A stretch of 64,000 nt of DNA from JAJXZP01 sp963787185 (GTDB lineage Bacteria > Spirochaetota > Spirochaetia > Treponematales > Rectinemataceae), in assembly GCA_963787185.1 (NCBI GenBank), contig CAWBCC010000012.1:310001-374000 (forward strand). Reading direction: 5' to 3'. This document shows, one piece after another, positions 17,679 through 26,045 of the stretch; positions within the stretch are counted from its first letter, which is position 1, and each line of letters begins with the position of its first letter. The position numbers were made by a program, and so were the translations under genes. Under the pieces are notes generated by a model, which saw nothing but the letters and a program-made list of their open reading frames with translations, did no database searches and was not told the origin of the DNA.

Positions 17679-19132
17679 TCTTTCACTTTCCTGTCGATCA
17701 CCTGCCCGCTCTCGTCGAGCAGTTCCACCGCCAGGGGCATCTCGCCCATGGCGTGCGTCGCGCAGGACAGGCAGGGATCGTAGGCCCGGATCGCGACCTC
17801 GACATGATTGAGGAGCGCCTCGGTGATCTTCTTGCCCGACAGATCGCTCTGCGCGACCGCCGCGACGGCACGGTTGATCGGCTCGTTGTTGCTCGTCGTC
17901 GACACGATGAGATTGGCCGCCGTGATCTGGTCGTGCTCGTCCACTTCGTAGTAGTGGAAGAGCGTGCCGCGCGGGGCCTCGATGACGCCGATGCCGACGC
18001 GGCGGCGGGTGCCGCTCGTCATGAGGTCTTTCCCCTGCAGGTCGGGGTCGTGCAGGAGTTCGCGGATCTTTTCGGCGGCGTACAGGGTCTCGATCATGCG
18101 CGCCCAGTGGTAGGCCATCGTGACGTTGCAGGGAGCCTTGCCATCGGGACCGCCGAGGGCTGCGAAGAACTCCCGCCTGGCCGCCTCGGCCTCGCTCGTG
18201 TCGATGAAGGCGCAGGTGTTGAGGCGCGCGAGCGGGCCCACGCGGTACCATCCATCCTGCGGCCCCAGCGAGCGGATGAAGGGGAATTTCATATAGGACC
18301 AGTTGCGCACCTCTTCGGCGAGATATTCGGGGAACTTCTGGCAGTCGACGTGATCGAAAATGGAGGTTCCGTCCGAGTCTATGGCCCGCAGCCCTCCGTC
18401 GTAGATTTCGAGGGCTCCGTCGCCGCGCACGATCGAGAGGTGGTTGGAGGGGAAAGAGGCGAAGGCCGCCAGGCGTTCGAGGTTTTCGAGGGTGTAGTTG
18501 CGCGCTATGGCCACGGCGCCCTTGGCCCAGTCGACCATCTTGTCGATGTCCTTGAGGAGCTCGTCGCGCTCTTCGATGGACAGGTTCTTGTTGATGCCGC
18601 CGGGCACCGCCCCGGTGCCGTGGATCTTCTTGCCGGCCGTGGCCTTGATGACCTCCTGACCGAACTTGCGCATCATGACGCCCTGCACTGCCAGGTCGGG
18701 GTGCTTGCGCGCCACGCCCACGATGTTGCGCAGCGAGGGGTCCGCGTCGAAGCCGAACAGAAGGTCCGGGGAGACCAGGTGGAAGAAGTGAAGCGAGTGC
18801 GATTGGAAAAACTGCCCGTAGTGCATGAGCCTTCGCATCTTCTCCGCGGTGGGCGTCAGCTTGTCGGCGCCGATGATGCGGTCCATCGCCTTGGCCGCGG
18901 CCAGGTGGTGGCTCACGGGACAAATGCCGCAGAGCCGCTGCACCAGGACCGGCGCCTCCCAATAGAGACGGCCCTGGACGAAGCGCTCGAAGCCCCGGAA
19001 TTCGACTACATGGAATCGGGCCTGCCGGACGGCATCCTGCTCGTCGAGCAGGATCGATACCTTCCCGTGCCCTTCGACCCGCGTCACCGGTTCTATGACC
19101 ACACGCCTATACGAAGCCTTGTTTTCGACCAT
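17675..19132 (-). CDS. hoxH: HoxH, NAD-linked bidirectional NiFe hydrogenase large subunit
   Basis: The 485 residues contain the N-terminal nickel motif RLCGICPVSHHLAAAKAMD and the C-terminal DPCLSCATHAMG, giving the four Cys ligands of the NiFe site. VTRVEGHGKVSILLD is the usual N-terminal block. Residues after the CATH motif (AMGEMPLAVELLDESGQ and on) are the tail that the protease would remove. The neighbourhood (hoxEF, hoxU, hoxY) identifies group 3-type NAD(P)-coupled hydrogenase. It would exchange electrons between H2 and NAD(H) in the cytoplasm. Confidence 0.95.
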   Translation of the reverse strand: MVENKASYRRVVIEPVTRVEGHGKVSILLDEQDAVRQARFHVVEFRGFERFVQGRLYWEAPVLVQRLCGICPVSHHLAAAKAMDRIIGADKLTPTAEKMRRLMHYGQFFQSHSLHFFHLVSPDLLFGFDADPSLRNIVGVARKHPDLAVQGVMMRKFGQEVIKATAGKKIHGTGAVPGGINKNLSIEERDELLKDIDKMVDWAKGAVAIARNYTLENLERLAAFASFPSNHLSIVRGDGALEIYDGGLRAIDSDGTSIFDHVDCQKFPEYLAEEVRNWSYMKFPFIRSLGPQDGWYRVGPLARLNTCAFIDTSEAEAARREFFAALGGPDGKAPCNVTMAYHWARMIETLYAAEKIRELLHDPDLQGKDLMTSGTRRRVGIGVIEAPRGTLFHYYEVDEHDQITAANLIVSTTSNNEPINRAVAAVAQSDLSGKKITEALLNHVEVAIRAYDPCLSCATHAMGEMPLAVELLDESGQVIDRKVKE

Positions 19133-19153
19133 GGTATGCGCTCTCCTCGGCCT

Positions 19154-19699
19154 TCAGTCGTACTTGAGGAGCGAATAAGGCAGATTCACCGCCTTGCCGC
19201 TCACGAGGGCCGTCAATGCCTCCCAGAGCGTGTCGGCCTGCGGCGGACAGCCGGGGAGGAAATAGTCGATCTTGACGACCTCGTGGCAGGGATAGACTCT
19301 GTTCAGCATCAAGGGTATCTCGGGGTCGGACGGTATCGTTTGCGAGGGATTGTAGACCGTGGGGCCCTTGAGATATGCCTCCTCGAGACATTCCCGCAAC
19401 GGAACCAGATTGCGCAGGGCTGGAACGCCGCCCATGGTCGCGCAATCGCCGGTCGAGATGAGCACGTCGCAATGCTCGCGGAAGCTCCGGAGAACGCGGA
19501 CGTTTTCGTCGGTCGTACAGCCTCCTTCGATGATGCCGATCGCGCATCGACCGCTGAACTCCTTGATGTCGTCGATCGGAGACTTGTCGAAGTCCACGAG
19601 ATCGATGAGCTGGAGGATGCGTTCATCGATGTCCAGCAGGGACATGTGACAGCCGAAACATCCCGCGAGCGATGCCGTGGCCACCCTGGGTTTGCCCAT
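19154..19699 (-). CDS. hoxY: HoxY, NiFe hydrogenase small subunit
   Basis: The 181-residue protein has the proximal 4Fe-4S ligands in SLAGCFGCHMSLLD, EGGCTTDENV, TGDCATMGGVPALRN and LPGCPPQADTLWEA. It lacks a Tat signal, as expected for cytoplasmic HoxY. The ATG at 19699 overlaps the hoxU stop (ATGA). It bridges the NiFe site in HoxH and the diaphorase clusters in HoxU. Confidence 0.93.
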   Translation of the reverse strand: MGKPRVATASLAGCFGCHMSLLDIDERILQLIDLVDFDKSPIDDIKEFSGRCAIGIIEGGCTTDENVRVLRSFREHCDVLISTGDCATMGGVPALRNLVPLRECLEEAYLKGPTVYNPSQTIPSDPEIPLMLNRVYPCHEVVKIDYFLPGCPPQADTLWEALTALVSGKAVNLPYSLLKYD

Positions 19700-20409
19700 C
19701 ACCGGCCCCCTTCCTGCTCTACGTCGCTGCCGATCGGGGCCGAATCGTAGATCCGCCTGCCGATCGGCGTCGCGAAGGCGCTCCGTTTCTTGAGGATCGC
19801 GCCGACCGGGCAGACTTCGGCGGCTCGGTCCGAGGACCGCAGATGCGTATCGGCGAGCCTGTCCCGCGAATCCACGGCGAGGCGCCTGTCCGATCCGCGG
19901 CCGACGAAATCGAAGACGTGCTTGCCGTCGGCGTCGGCGGATGCGGCGACGCAGCGGCCGCACAAAATGCAGCGATTGCGGTCGATCAGCACATCCGGAT
20001 GCGAGGCGTCGACGTCGGTTTTCGGGTAGCTGTAGGGCAGGGTCGGGGCGGCCATTCCCAGGCGATAGGCCAGGGCCTGGAGCTCGCAGTTGCCGCTTTT
20101 TTCGCAGAACATGCAGAAATGGTTGCCCTCGACGAAGAGCATTTCGACCAGCGAGCGCCGAGTCCCGTTCAAGGCTTCGACGTCGTTTTCCACGCTGATG
20201 CCCGGAGCGGCGGGCTGCGTGCAGGCAGCCTGGGGCCGGCCGTCCACGAGCACTGTGCAGACCCGACAGCTGCCCAGGGTCTTGAGCCCCTTCATGGTGC
20301 AGAGCCGCGGTATGTAGATTCCGGCCTCGTCGGCCGCCTCCATGATCGTCCGGCCCGCTTCCGCCCGGACCTCGACGCCGTCTATCGTGAATGTCCTTTT
20401 GTCCGCCAT
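19699..20409 (-). CDS. hoxU: HoxU, iron-sulfur diaphorase subunit (NuoG-like)
   Basis: The 236 residues carry a 2Fe-2S domain (IPRLCTMKGLKTLGSC, CRVC, then AACTQ), a His-Cys 4Fe-4S motif (GNHFCMFCEKSGNCELQ) and a ferredoxin-like domain (RCILCGRCV; VCPVGAIL). This is the HoxU/N-terminal NuoG layout. I chose ATG 20409 because AGAGG lies 8 bases upstream; an ATG at 20436 that overlaps the hoxEF stop would add nine residues and is a real alternative. Confidence 0.9.
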   Translation of the reverse strand: MADKRTFTIDGVEVRAEAGRTIMEAADEAGIYIPRLCTMKGLKTLGSCRVCTVLVDGRPQAACTQPAAPGISVENDVEALNGTRRSLVEMLFVEGNHFCMFCEKSGNCELQALAYRLGMAAPTLPYSYPKTDVDASHPDVLIDRNRCILCGRCVAASADADGKHVFDFVGRGSDRRLAVDSRDRLADTHLRSSDRAAEVCPVGAILKKRSAFATPIGRRIYDSAPIGSDVEQEGGR

Positions 20410-20432
20410 GTCCGTCCTCTTTCGACCATCGT

Positions 20433-22244
20433 TCATGACAGGACCGTCGAACGACGGCCCGTTATCTCCTCCGAGTCCGCGAGCGCCGCCGCGACATCGA
20501 AGGAGGCTCTGAGCCCTTCGGTTTTCTTTTGAAGAAGCCGTTCGTAGAGAGGACGGAACTTGTCGAGCGAGCTCAGGATGGGATTGGGCGCTGTCTGACC
20601 GAGCCCGCAGCGGCTCGCGAGCTTGACGGAGGCCCCCAGGCTCTTGAGCCTGTCGAGGTCCTCTTCGCTGCCGTTGCCCCGCGTGATCCTGTCGAGGATG
20701 GTCAACATCACGCGGTTGCCCACTCTGCACGGAGTGCAATAGCCGCAGTTTTCCTCGACGAAGAACTCCATGAAGCTCTTGACGATCGAAATGAGATCGC
20801 GCCCGCGGTTGAATATCATGAGCGAGCCCCCGGTGGCGAGATCCTCGTAGGAGACGGTCCGTTCGAAATCGGAGGCGTTGATCATCTGTCCGGAAGCTCC
20901 GCCGACCTGGACCGCGAGCGTGTCTTCGGCGCCCGCCTCGCGCAGAATGTCCGAGATCCGCACGCCGAAGGGATACTCGTAGATGCCGGGCCGCGCACAG
21001 TCGCCCGAAACGCTCAGGAGTTTCGTGCCCGAGCTGTTTTTCGCGCCTATCCCCGCGAACCACGCCGCGCCTCGGTCCACCACGTTCGGAACGACGCAGA
21101 GCGTCTCCACGTTGTTGACCACCGTGGGGCAGCCGAGAAAGCCCTTCTGCGCGGGGAAGGGCGGACGGGTCTTGGGCAGACCTGAAGTTCCTTCGAGGGA
21201 GCTGATGAGGGCCGTTTCCTCGCCGCAGATATAGGCGCCCCCGCCCATGGCGATGCGGATATCGAACGAAAAATCCTTTCCGAGCACATGTGCGCCGAGG
21301 AGGCCGGCCTTTCGCCTCTTTTCGATCGCCGTGTCGAGGAGCCGATAGAGGTAGGCGTATTCGCCGCGAAGGTAGAGGATGCCCTCGCCCGCGCCGATCG
21401 CGTAGCCAGCGATCGTCATGCCTTCGAATATCCTGTCGGGCATCTCCGTCAGGAGCACGCGGTCCTTGAAGGTACCGGGTTCGCCTTCGTCGCTGTTGCA
21501 GACGACGAACCTGCGCTCGCCTTCGGCGGCGCGGGTGAATTCCCATTTCAGGCCCGCGGGGAAACCCGCCCCGCCGCGCCCGCGGAGTCGGGCGTTCTTG
21601 ACTTCGTTGATCACCTCCACCGGAGTCATGGCCAATGCCTTGGCCAGCCCCGCGTTGGGAACGTAGTCGGCGAACACCACCTCGCCCCGCCGGCGGACAT
21701 TGTTGTGCACCATCGACCGCACCAGATCATGGGCGTTGTTGCCGTCTCCCAGCCTATGCACGAGCTTTTTCGGGTTTCCCGTCTCGCGCAGGGTGGAGAC
21801 GATCTCCTTCACGCGGTCGGTGGAAAGATAGGTGACGACCTCTTCGTTCACGAGCGCGGCCGGGGCCTGGTCGCTCATGCCGATGCAGGGCGTGTACTCG
21901 AGGCTGATCTTGCCGTCGCTCGTAGTCTGACCGAACTCGATCCCCAGTTCCTTGCGGAAGGCTTCGGCCACTAGATCTGCGCCGTTCATTCGGTCGATGA
22001 TGTCGTCGCACAGGCGTATGATGATATTTCCTCTCGTTCTCCTGGAGAAGAACGAATAGAAAGTCACCATGCTTTCCACTTCCACGCGATGGACGGCGAG
22101 ACGCTCGGCGACCGCTTCGATGGCGTCGTCGTCCATGAAGCCGAACTCGGCGTGGAGAGCCCTGACGATGTCCATGAGTCGCGAGCGATCGTGATGGAAT
22201 TGGGCGCAGAGGCGCGCCGCGCTCTTTCGGATGGAATTATCCAT
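20433..22244 (-). CDS. hoxF: HoxE-HoxF fusion, diaphorase subunit with FMN and NAD(H) sites
   Basis: The 603-residue protein joins a NuoE-like N-terminal domain (residues 1-150) to a NuoF-like domain. The latter has RGRGGAGFPAGLKWEF (FMN), CNSDEGEPGTFKDR (NADH) and ENCGYCTPCRVG with a later Cys for the 4Fe-4S cluster. In the NuoE-like part only Cys79 and Cys120 of the four expected ligands are present; the other two positions are Asp84 and Ser124, so its 2Fe-2S cluster is probably lost. The start ATG at 22244 follows GGGGG; the open frame upstream lies in the promoter. It passes electrons between NADH and HoxU. Confidence 0.92.
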   Translation of the reverse strand: MDNSIRKSAARLCAQFHHDRSRLMDIVRALHAEFGFMDDDAIEAVAERLAVHRVEVESMVTFYSFFSRRTRGNIIIRLCDDIIDRMNGADLVAEAFRKELGIEFGQTTSDGKISLEYTPCIGMSDQAPAALVNEEVVTYLSTDRVKEIVSTLRETGNPKKLVHRLGDGNNAHDLVRSMVHNNVRRRGEVVFADYVPNAGLAKALAMTPVEVINEVKNARLRGRGGAGFPAGLKWEFTRAAEGERRFVVCNSDEGEPGTFKDRVLLTEMPDRIFEGMTIAGYAIGAGEGILYLRGEYAYLYRLLDTAIEKRRKAGLLGAHVLGKDFSFDIRIAMGGGAYICGEETALISSLEGTSGLPKTRPPFPAQKGFLGCPTVVNNVETLCVVPNVVDRGAAWFAGIGAKNSSGTKLLSVSGDCARPGIYEYPFGVRISDILREAGAEDTLAVQVGGASGQMINASDFERTVSYEDLATGGSLMIFNRGRDLISIVKSFMEFFVEENCGYCTPCRVGNRVMLTILDRITRGNGSEEDLDRLKSLGASVKLASRCGLGQTAPNPILSSLDKFRPLYERLLQKKTEGLRASFDVAAALADSEEITGRRSTVLS

Positions 22245-22318
22245 GTCTCGACCCCCACATGATGCGTGTATGCAGCCTGCGGCCCTGCCGCGAGCCGTGG
22301 TGAGACTTACGCCAATCC

Positions 22319-22347
22319 ATCTTACACCCGCACCGCCCGCGGCGCAA
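22319..22347 (-). promoter_or_regulatory. Candidate promoter for the hox structural operon
   Basis: On the minus strand TTGCGC (22347-22342), a 17-bp spacer and TAAGAT (22324-22319). It lies 75 bp upstream of the HoxE-HoxF start in the 144-bp gap that separates the sensor kinases from the hydrogenase genes, so the structural operon can be transcribed separately from the sensors. Confidence 0.4.
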
Positions 22348-22388
22348 GAAAATGATATCGCCGGATTCGGAGTTACATAGATCATTCA

Positions 22389-23873
22389 CTATACTTGAAG
22401 AGTCGCCGGCGAACCGGGAAGGGTCAGGGTGAAGGTCGAGCCTCTGTCGGGAGTCGAAACGACGTCGATGCGGCCGTTGTATTCCGCGAGCACGCGCCTC
22501 GCGGTCGCGAGCCCCAGACCCGTGCCGGGTATGCCCCGGGTCTTCGCGTTCTTGACGCGGTAGAAATCCTGAAACAGATTCTTCATTTCGTCCTCGGTCA
22601 TGCCTATGCCGGTGTCGATGAACGCGATCTCGAACCAGCGGGTGTCCTCGCCCGCGCTTATCCGGACGCGGAGGCTTCCGCCCGGAATATTGTATTTTAT
22701 CCCGTTGAACATGAGATTCAGGAAAATATGGTCGAGGTCGGCCCGGTCCGCGAGGAAGGGGAAGCTTTTCCCCTCGCTTTCGACACTCACCGTCACGCCG
22801 AAGCGCGAAGCCTGGTCGGAGACGAATGCCGCCTGCTCGCGAAGGACCTCGACCAGGTCGAGCCGCGCGAGCGACTTTTCGGACTTGCCGGCCATGCGCC
22901 TGTTGAGAAACTGCAGGTCGTCGATGAGCTCGAGCAAGGCCTCTCCGCGGACCTTGCTGCGCCGCAGAAGGTCTTTGGTCTGCCCGGCGTCTTCCTCCAG
23001 CGTCCCCGCGAGGATGATATCGATGTAGCTGACGATCGCCGCGAGCGGTCCCCGCAGCTCGTGCGCCACCATCGAAACGAAGCGGTTCTTGTCCTGGTCC
23101 GCTTTCCATTCTTCGGTGACGTCGTGGAGAAGGACGATCGCCCCGCCGATTTCGGCGCCGCGCATGTAGGGCGCGATGCGGACCTGCAGGCGCTGCCCCC
23201 GCACCTCTTCCGCCAGGACGCGTTCGCCGGTTTCGCCGCCGAGGACGGCGCGCACCGCGTCGGTGAAGCTCGGTTCGAAGGGGAAGTCGGCGCAGCTGCA
23301 TCCCGCGCGGAATCGCAATCCGAGGTAAAACTCGGCGCGGGGGTTCAGCAGCACGGTCTCGCCGCGGATGTTGAATACGATGACGCCTTCCCGCATCGAA
23401 TTGATGAGGAGTCGGGAGAGGCTGCGTTCGCCGTTCAGCTCCACGAGATACTTCTCGCGTTCGCGGATCAGTCGCGATTGACCGGCGGCACGCTCGACCA
23501 CGCGCAGAAGATCGTCGGGGGCGAAGGGTTTTACCAGGAAGTCGAAGGCGCCCTTCCGTGTCGTTTCGACCGCAGCCTCGACGGTGGCGAGAGCCGATAC
23601 GATGACGACGACGGTCTTGTTGCCCCGCCGGCGGGCGACGTATTCCGTCACCGAGAAGCCGTCCACCTCGGGCATGCGCAGGTCGACGAGGGCGAGATCG
23701 TAGGAGCCGCGGTCGATCATCTCGATGGCGCGCGCGCCGTTTTCGGCCAGATCTACGCGGTGCCCGCGCTTTTCGAGGATCCTCCGCATGCCTTCGCGCA
23801 TGCCCTCTTCGTCGTCTGCGACCAGAATCGACAGGGCCTCGGTGGCCGGATCCGAGCCTTCGTGCCCGGTCAT
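22389..23873 (-). CDS. Receiver-PAS-histidine kinase (hybrid signalling protein)
   Basis: The 494-residue protein starts at an ATG overlapping the stop of the FeFe-like sensor gene (ATGA). It has an N-terminal receiver (LVADDEEGMREGM; phospho-Asp in LALVDLRMPEVDG; VKPF), a PAS-like middle (about 150-265), a HisKA box with His in MVAHELRGPLAAIVSY, and HATPase motifs (NLMFNGIKYNIPGG; DTGIGM; GTGLGLA). No membrane segment and no DNA-binding output are visible. It is most simply the partner of the upstream sensor kinase, receiving phosphate on its receiver and then modulating its own kinase. Confidence 0.88.
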   Translation of the reverse strand: MTGHEGSDPATEALSILVADDEEGMREGMRRILEKRGHRVDLAENGARAIEMIDRGSYDLALVDLRMPEVDGFSVTEYVARRRGNKTVVVIVSALATVEAAVETTRKGAFDFLVKPFAPDDLLRVVERAAGQSRLIREREKYLVELNGERSLSRLLINSMREGVIVFNIRGETVLLNPRAEFYLGLRFRAGCSCADFPFEPSFTDAVRAVLGGETGERVLAEEVRGQRLQVRIAPYMRGAEIGGAIVLLHDVTEEWKADQDKNRFVSMVAHELRGPLAAIVSYIDIILAGTLEEDAGQTKDLLRRSKVRGEALLELIDDLQFLNRRMAGKSEKSLARLDLVEVLREQAAFVSDQASRFGVTVSVESEGKSFPFLADRADLDHIFLNLMFNGIKYNIPGGSLRVRISAGEDTRWFEIAFIDTGIGMTEDEMKNLFQDFYRVKNAKTRGIPGTGLGLATARRVLAEYNGRIDVVSTPDRGSTFTLTLPGSPATLQV

Positions 23874-25885
23874 GACTCGGCGACCGCAGCCTGGGCCGCC
23901 TCCGTGCGCGCATCCTCGGGCCGACGGTCCTCCGGATCGCGGATGCGAATGTCGAAACAAGCGCCGCCTTCGGCGCGGTTGCCCGCCTGAATGGAGCCGC
24001 CGTGCATCTTGACGATGCCGTAGCATACCGCCAGCCCGAGCCCCGTGCCCTTGCCGAGAGGCTTGGTGGTGAAAAACGGCGTGAAAAGCTTGGGCAGAAT
24101 CTCCTCGGGAATGCCGGGCCCCGAGTCGGAGATCACTACGCGGAATTCTCCGAGCGATTCCTCGCTGCGGATCCGGATCGAACCGGAACCCGCCGTGGCT
24201 TCCACGGAATTGGCTATGACATTGTCGAAGACCTGCCGCAGCTGATCGGCGTCGACAGGGTGCGGCGCGAGACTCTCGTCGAACTCGAGTTCGAAGCGTA
24301 TCCCCGGCAATCTGCCGCTGAACGACTCCACCGATTGCCTGAGAAGGGCGTTGATGTCCGTCACCTCCCTCTTCACCTGTTCCTTGCGCGCGAAGTTGAG
24401 AATGCCCCGAACGATCTGCCTGGCCCGCTCGGCCTCGCGGATGATGCGCTCGAGGTCGGCACTGGTCTCGGTGCGCTGCTGAATTTCGTCCTTGAGCAGA
24501 TGCGCGTACATGAGCACGACGCCCAGAGGATTGTTGATTTCGTGCGCGATGCCGGCCGCCATCTGTCCCATCGACGCGAGCTTTTCCGCCTGGATGAGTC
24601 TGAGCTGGTTGTCGGTGAGGTCGCGTATGGCGACTTCCAGCTTGGAGATGAGATAGGGCAGGCACATCTCCACCTCGGCTATGCCGCGATAGACCGCGAC
24701 GGCCTTGTCTCTGCAGGACTCGTAGCCGCAGGCGCGGCAATTGAGCTCGTCCTCGCGCTTGAACTTTCCGGTCAGCGCGAGAATCCTGTCGATCTCCTCC
24801 GGAGGCACGGGGACTTCGAGGGCGGTCGCCGGATGGAAAGTCTTGCCGAAATCCAGGTCCAGGTACTCCCGGTGGGCCTCGGCCCATACTTCGATGTCGT
24901 CGACGAGCGGCCGTTTTTTCATATAATCGATGATATATTTCTTTCGCTCGTAGAAAGTGAGATCATTGGGCATGATCGGCCCCGCGATGCAACCCTCGCA
25001 GAACAAGAGGTCGAACATGGTGTTCGCGACGCCCTCTCCCCGGTCGACCCGCTCGCTCAGCACTTCGAGAATGTCGGAGACGCGCGAGCTTCCCTCGACG
25101 ACACTGACCGGGCTTTCGAGAATGTCGGCGTCGATTGATGCCGCCTTGAGGAGTCCTCCGGTCACCGGATATATCTTGCCGAGATTGGCGAGCGGAGGAT
25201 CGAAGTCTCGCGCGGGACTCTTTCGATAGTCGATGCCGCAGGATTCGAGGAGCTCGAGAAGCTCGGCAAAGGTGAGGACGGCGTCCACGAGGCTCGAGCG
25301 TCGGGCTTCGTCCTTCTTGGCGACGCAGGGTCCGATGAATACGACGGCGGCGGCCGGATCGATGCGCTCCCTGATCACCGTGGCCATCGCCTCCATGGGC
25401 GACTTTATCGGAGCGAGGTGGGGAACCAGCCCGGGATGCATCTTTTCGACGAAGGAGACGACGGCCGGGCAGGGCGAGCTTATCGCGAACTGCCTGTCCA
25501 TCCGCCCAGATGCGTACAGCTCGTGGTACGCGTAGGACACGAGGTCGGCGCCGAAGGCCACCTCGTGCACTCCCGCGAAGCCGCATTGTGCGAGCGCCCC
25601 GACGAGTCGTTCGGGCTCGGCGTCGAGAAAGGCCGCGGGAAAGGAGGGCGCCAGCATCGCGCGCACCGGACGGACGCCCGCGATGAGCGCCTGCACGTCC
25701 GCGACGGCCGAACGCACGCGCTTCGCGCCCTGAGAGCAACGGGGCACGCAGTGACCGCAGGAAATGCACTTGCCTTCGATTATATTGGCCTGCCCGCCGT
25801 GCACCTCGATCGCCTTGGTCGGACAAACCCTCACGCAGGAGTAACATTTCTTGCACATCTCGCCGACGGTGTAGATCGAAACCAT
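23870..25885 (-). CDS. FeFe-hydrogenase-like sensor histidine kinase (putative H2/redox sensor)
   Basis: The 671-residue protein begins with two 4Fe-4S motifs (CKKCYSCVRVCP; CISCGHCVPRC), then an FeFe hydrogenase H-cluster domain with ISSPCPAVVSF (Cys139), FIGPCVAKKDEA (Cys187) and LLFCEGCIAGP (Cys296, Cys299), then another Fe-S motif (Cys383, 386, 391, 408), and finally a histidine kinase (His448 in GIAHEINNPLG; HATPase GTGLGLAVCYG). The Cys next to Cys139, which relays protons in catalytic FeFe enzymes, is Pro. This layout fits the kinase-linked sensory FeFe group (group C1). It probably reports H2 or redox state to the hydrogenase locus (inference). ATG 25885 chosen; a TTG at 25921 would add 12 residues but lies in the promoter. 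Confidence 0.85.
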   Translation of the reverse strand: MVSIYTVGEMCKKCYSCVRVCPTKAIEVHGGQANIIEGKCISCGHCVPRCSQGAKRVRSAVADVQALIAGVRPVRAMLAPSFPAAFLDAEPERLVGALAQCGFAGVHEVAFGADLVSYAYHELYASGRMDRQFAISSPCPAVVSFVEKMHPGLVPHLAPIKSPMEAMATVIRERIDPAAAVVFIGPCVAKKDEARRSSLVDAVLTFAELLELLESCGIDYRKSPARDFDPPLANLGKIYPVTGGLLKAASIDADILESPVSVVEGSSRVSDILEVLSERVDRGEGVANTMFDLLFCEGCIAGPIMPNDLTFYERKKYIIDYMKKRPLVDDIEVWAEAHREYLDLDFGKTFHPATALEVPVPPEEIDRILALTGKFKREDELNCRACGYESCRDKAVAVYRGIAEVEMCLPYLISKLEVAIRDLTDNQLRLIQAEKLASMGQMAAGIAHEINNPLGVVLMYAHLLKDEIQQRTETSADLERIIREAERARQIVRGILNFARKEQVKREVTDINALLRQSVESFSGRLPGIRFELEFDESLAPHPVDADQLRQVFDNVIANSVEATAGSGSIRIRSEESLGEFRVVISDSGPGIPEEILPKLFTPFFTTKPLGKGTGLGLAVCYGIVKMHGGSIQAGNRAEGGACFDIRIRDPEDRRPEDARTEAAQAAVAES

Positions 25886-25892
25886 TACTATT

Positions 25893-25921
25893 ATTGTACA
25901 AGCGAAGGGCCGGGGCGACAA
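25893..25921 (-). promoter_or_regulatory. Promoter of the sensor-kinase genes, predicted leaderless
   Basis: On the minus strand TTGTCG (25921-25916), a 17-bp spacer, then TACAAT (25898-25893). The expected start point, seven bases on, is at the ATG of the sensor gene (25885), and no Shine-Dalgarno sequence precedes that ATG. Both facts point to a leaderless mRNA. Confidence 0.45.
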
Positions 25922-26045
25922 GCATCCGAAGGCTGAGGACCGCGGCGCGACTCATCTTCCGTCTTTTCGCAATCCCTTCTCTCCGTATCGCCGTTTCGCT
26001 ATACTTCGTTTATCGGTCGAAGAGCCCCGACATGCGGAGTACCTG

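Noticed and set aside
17753..19750. Long plus-strand open frame opposite hoxH and hoxY
   Set aside because: Antisense shadow of two well-recognised hydrogenase subunits; no ribosome site or motif.
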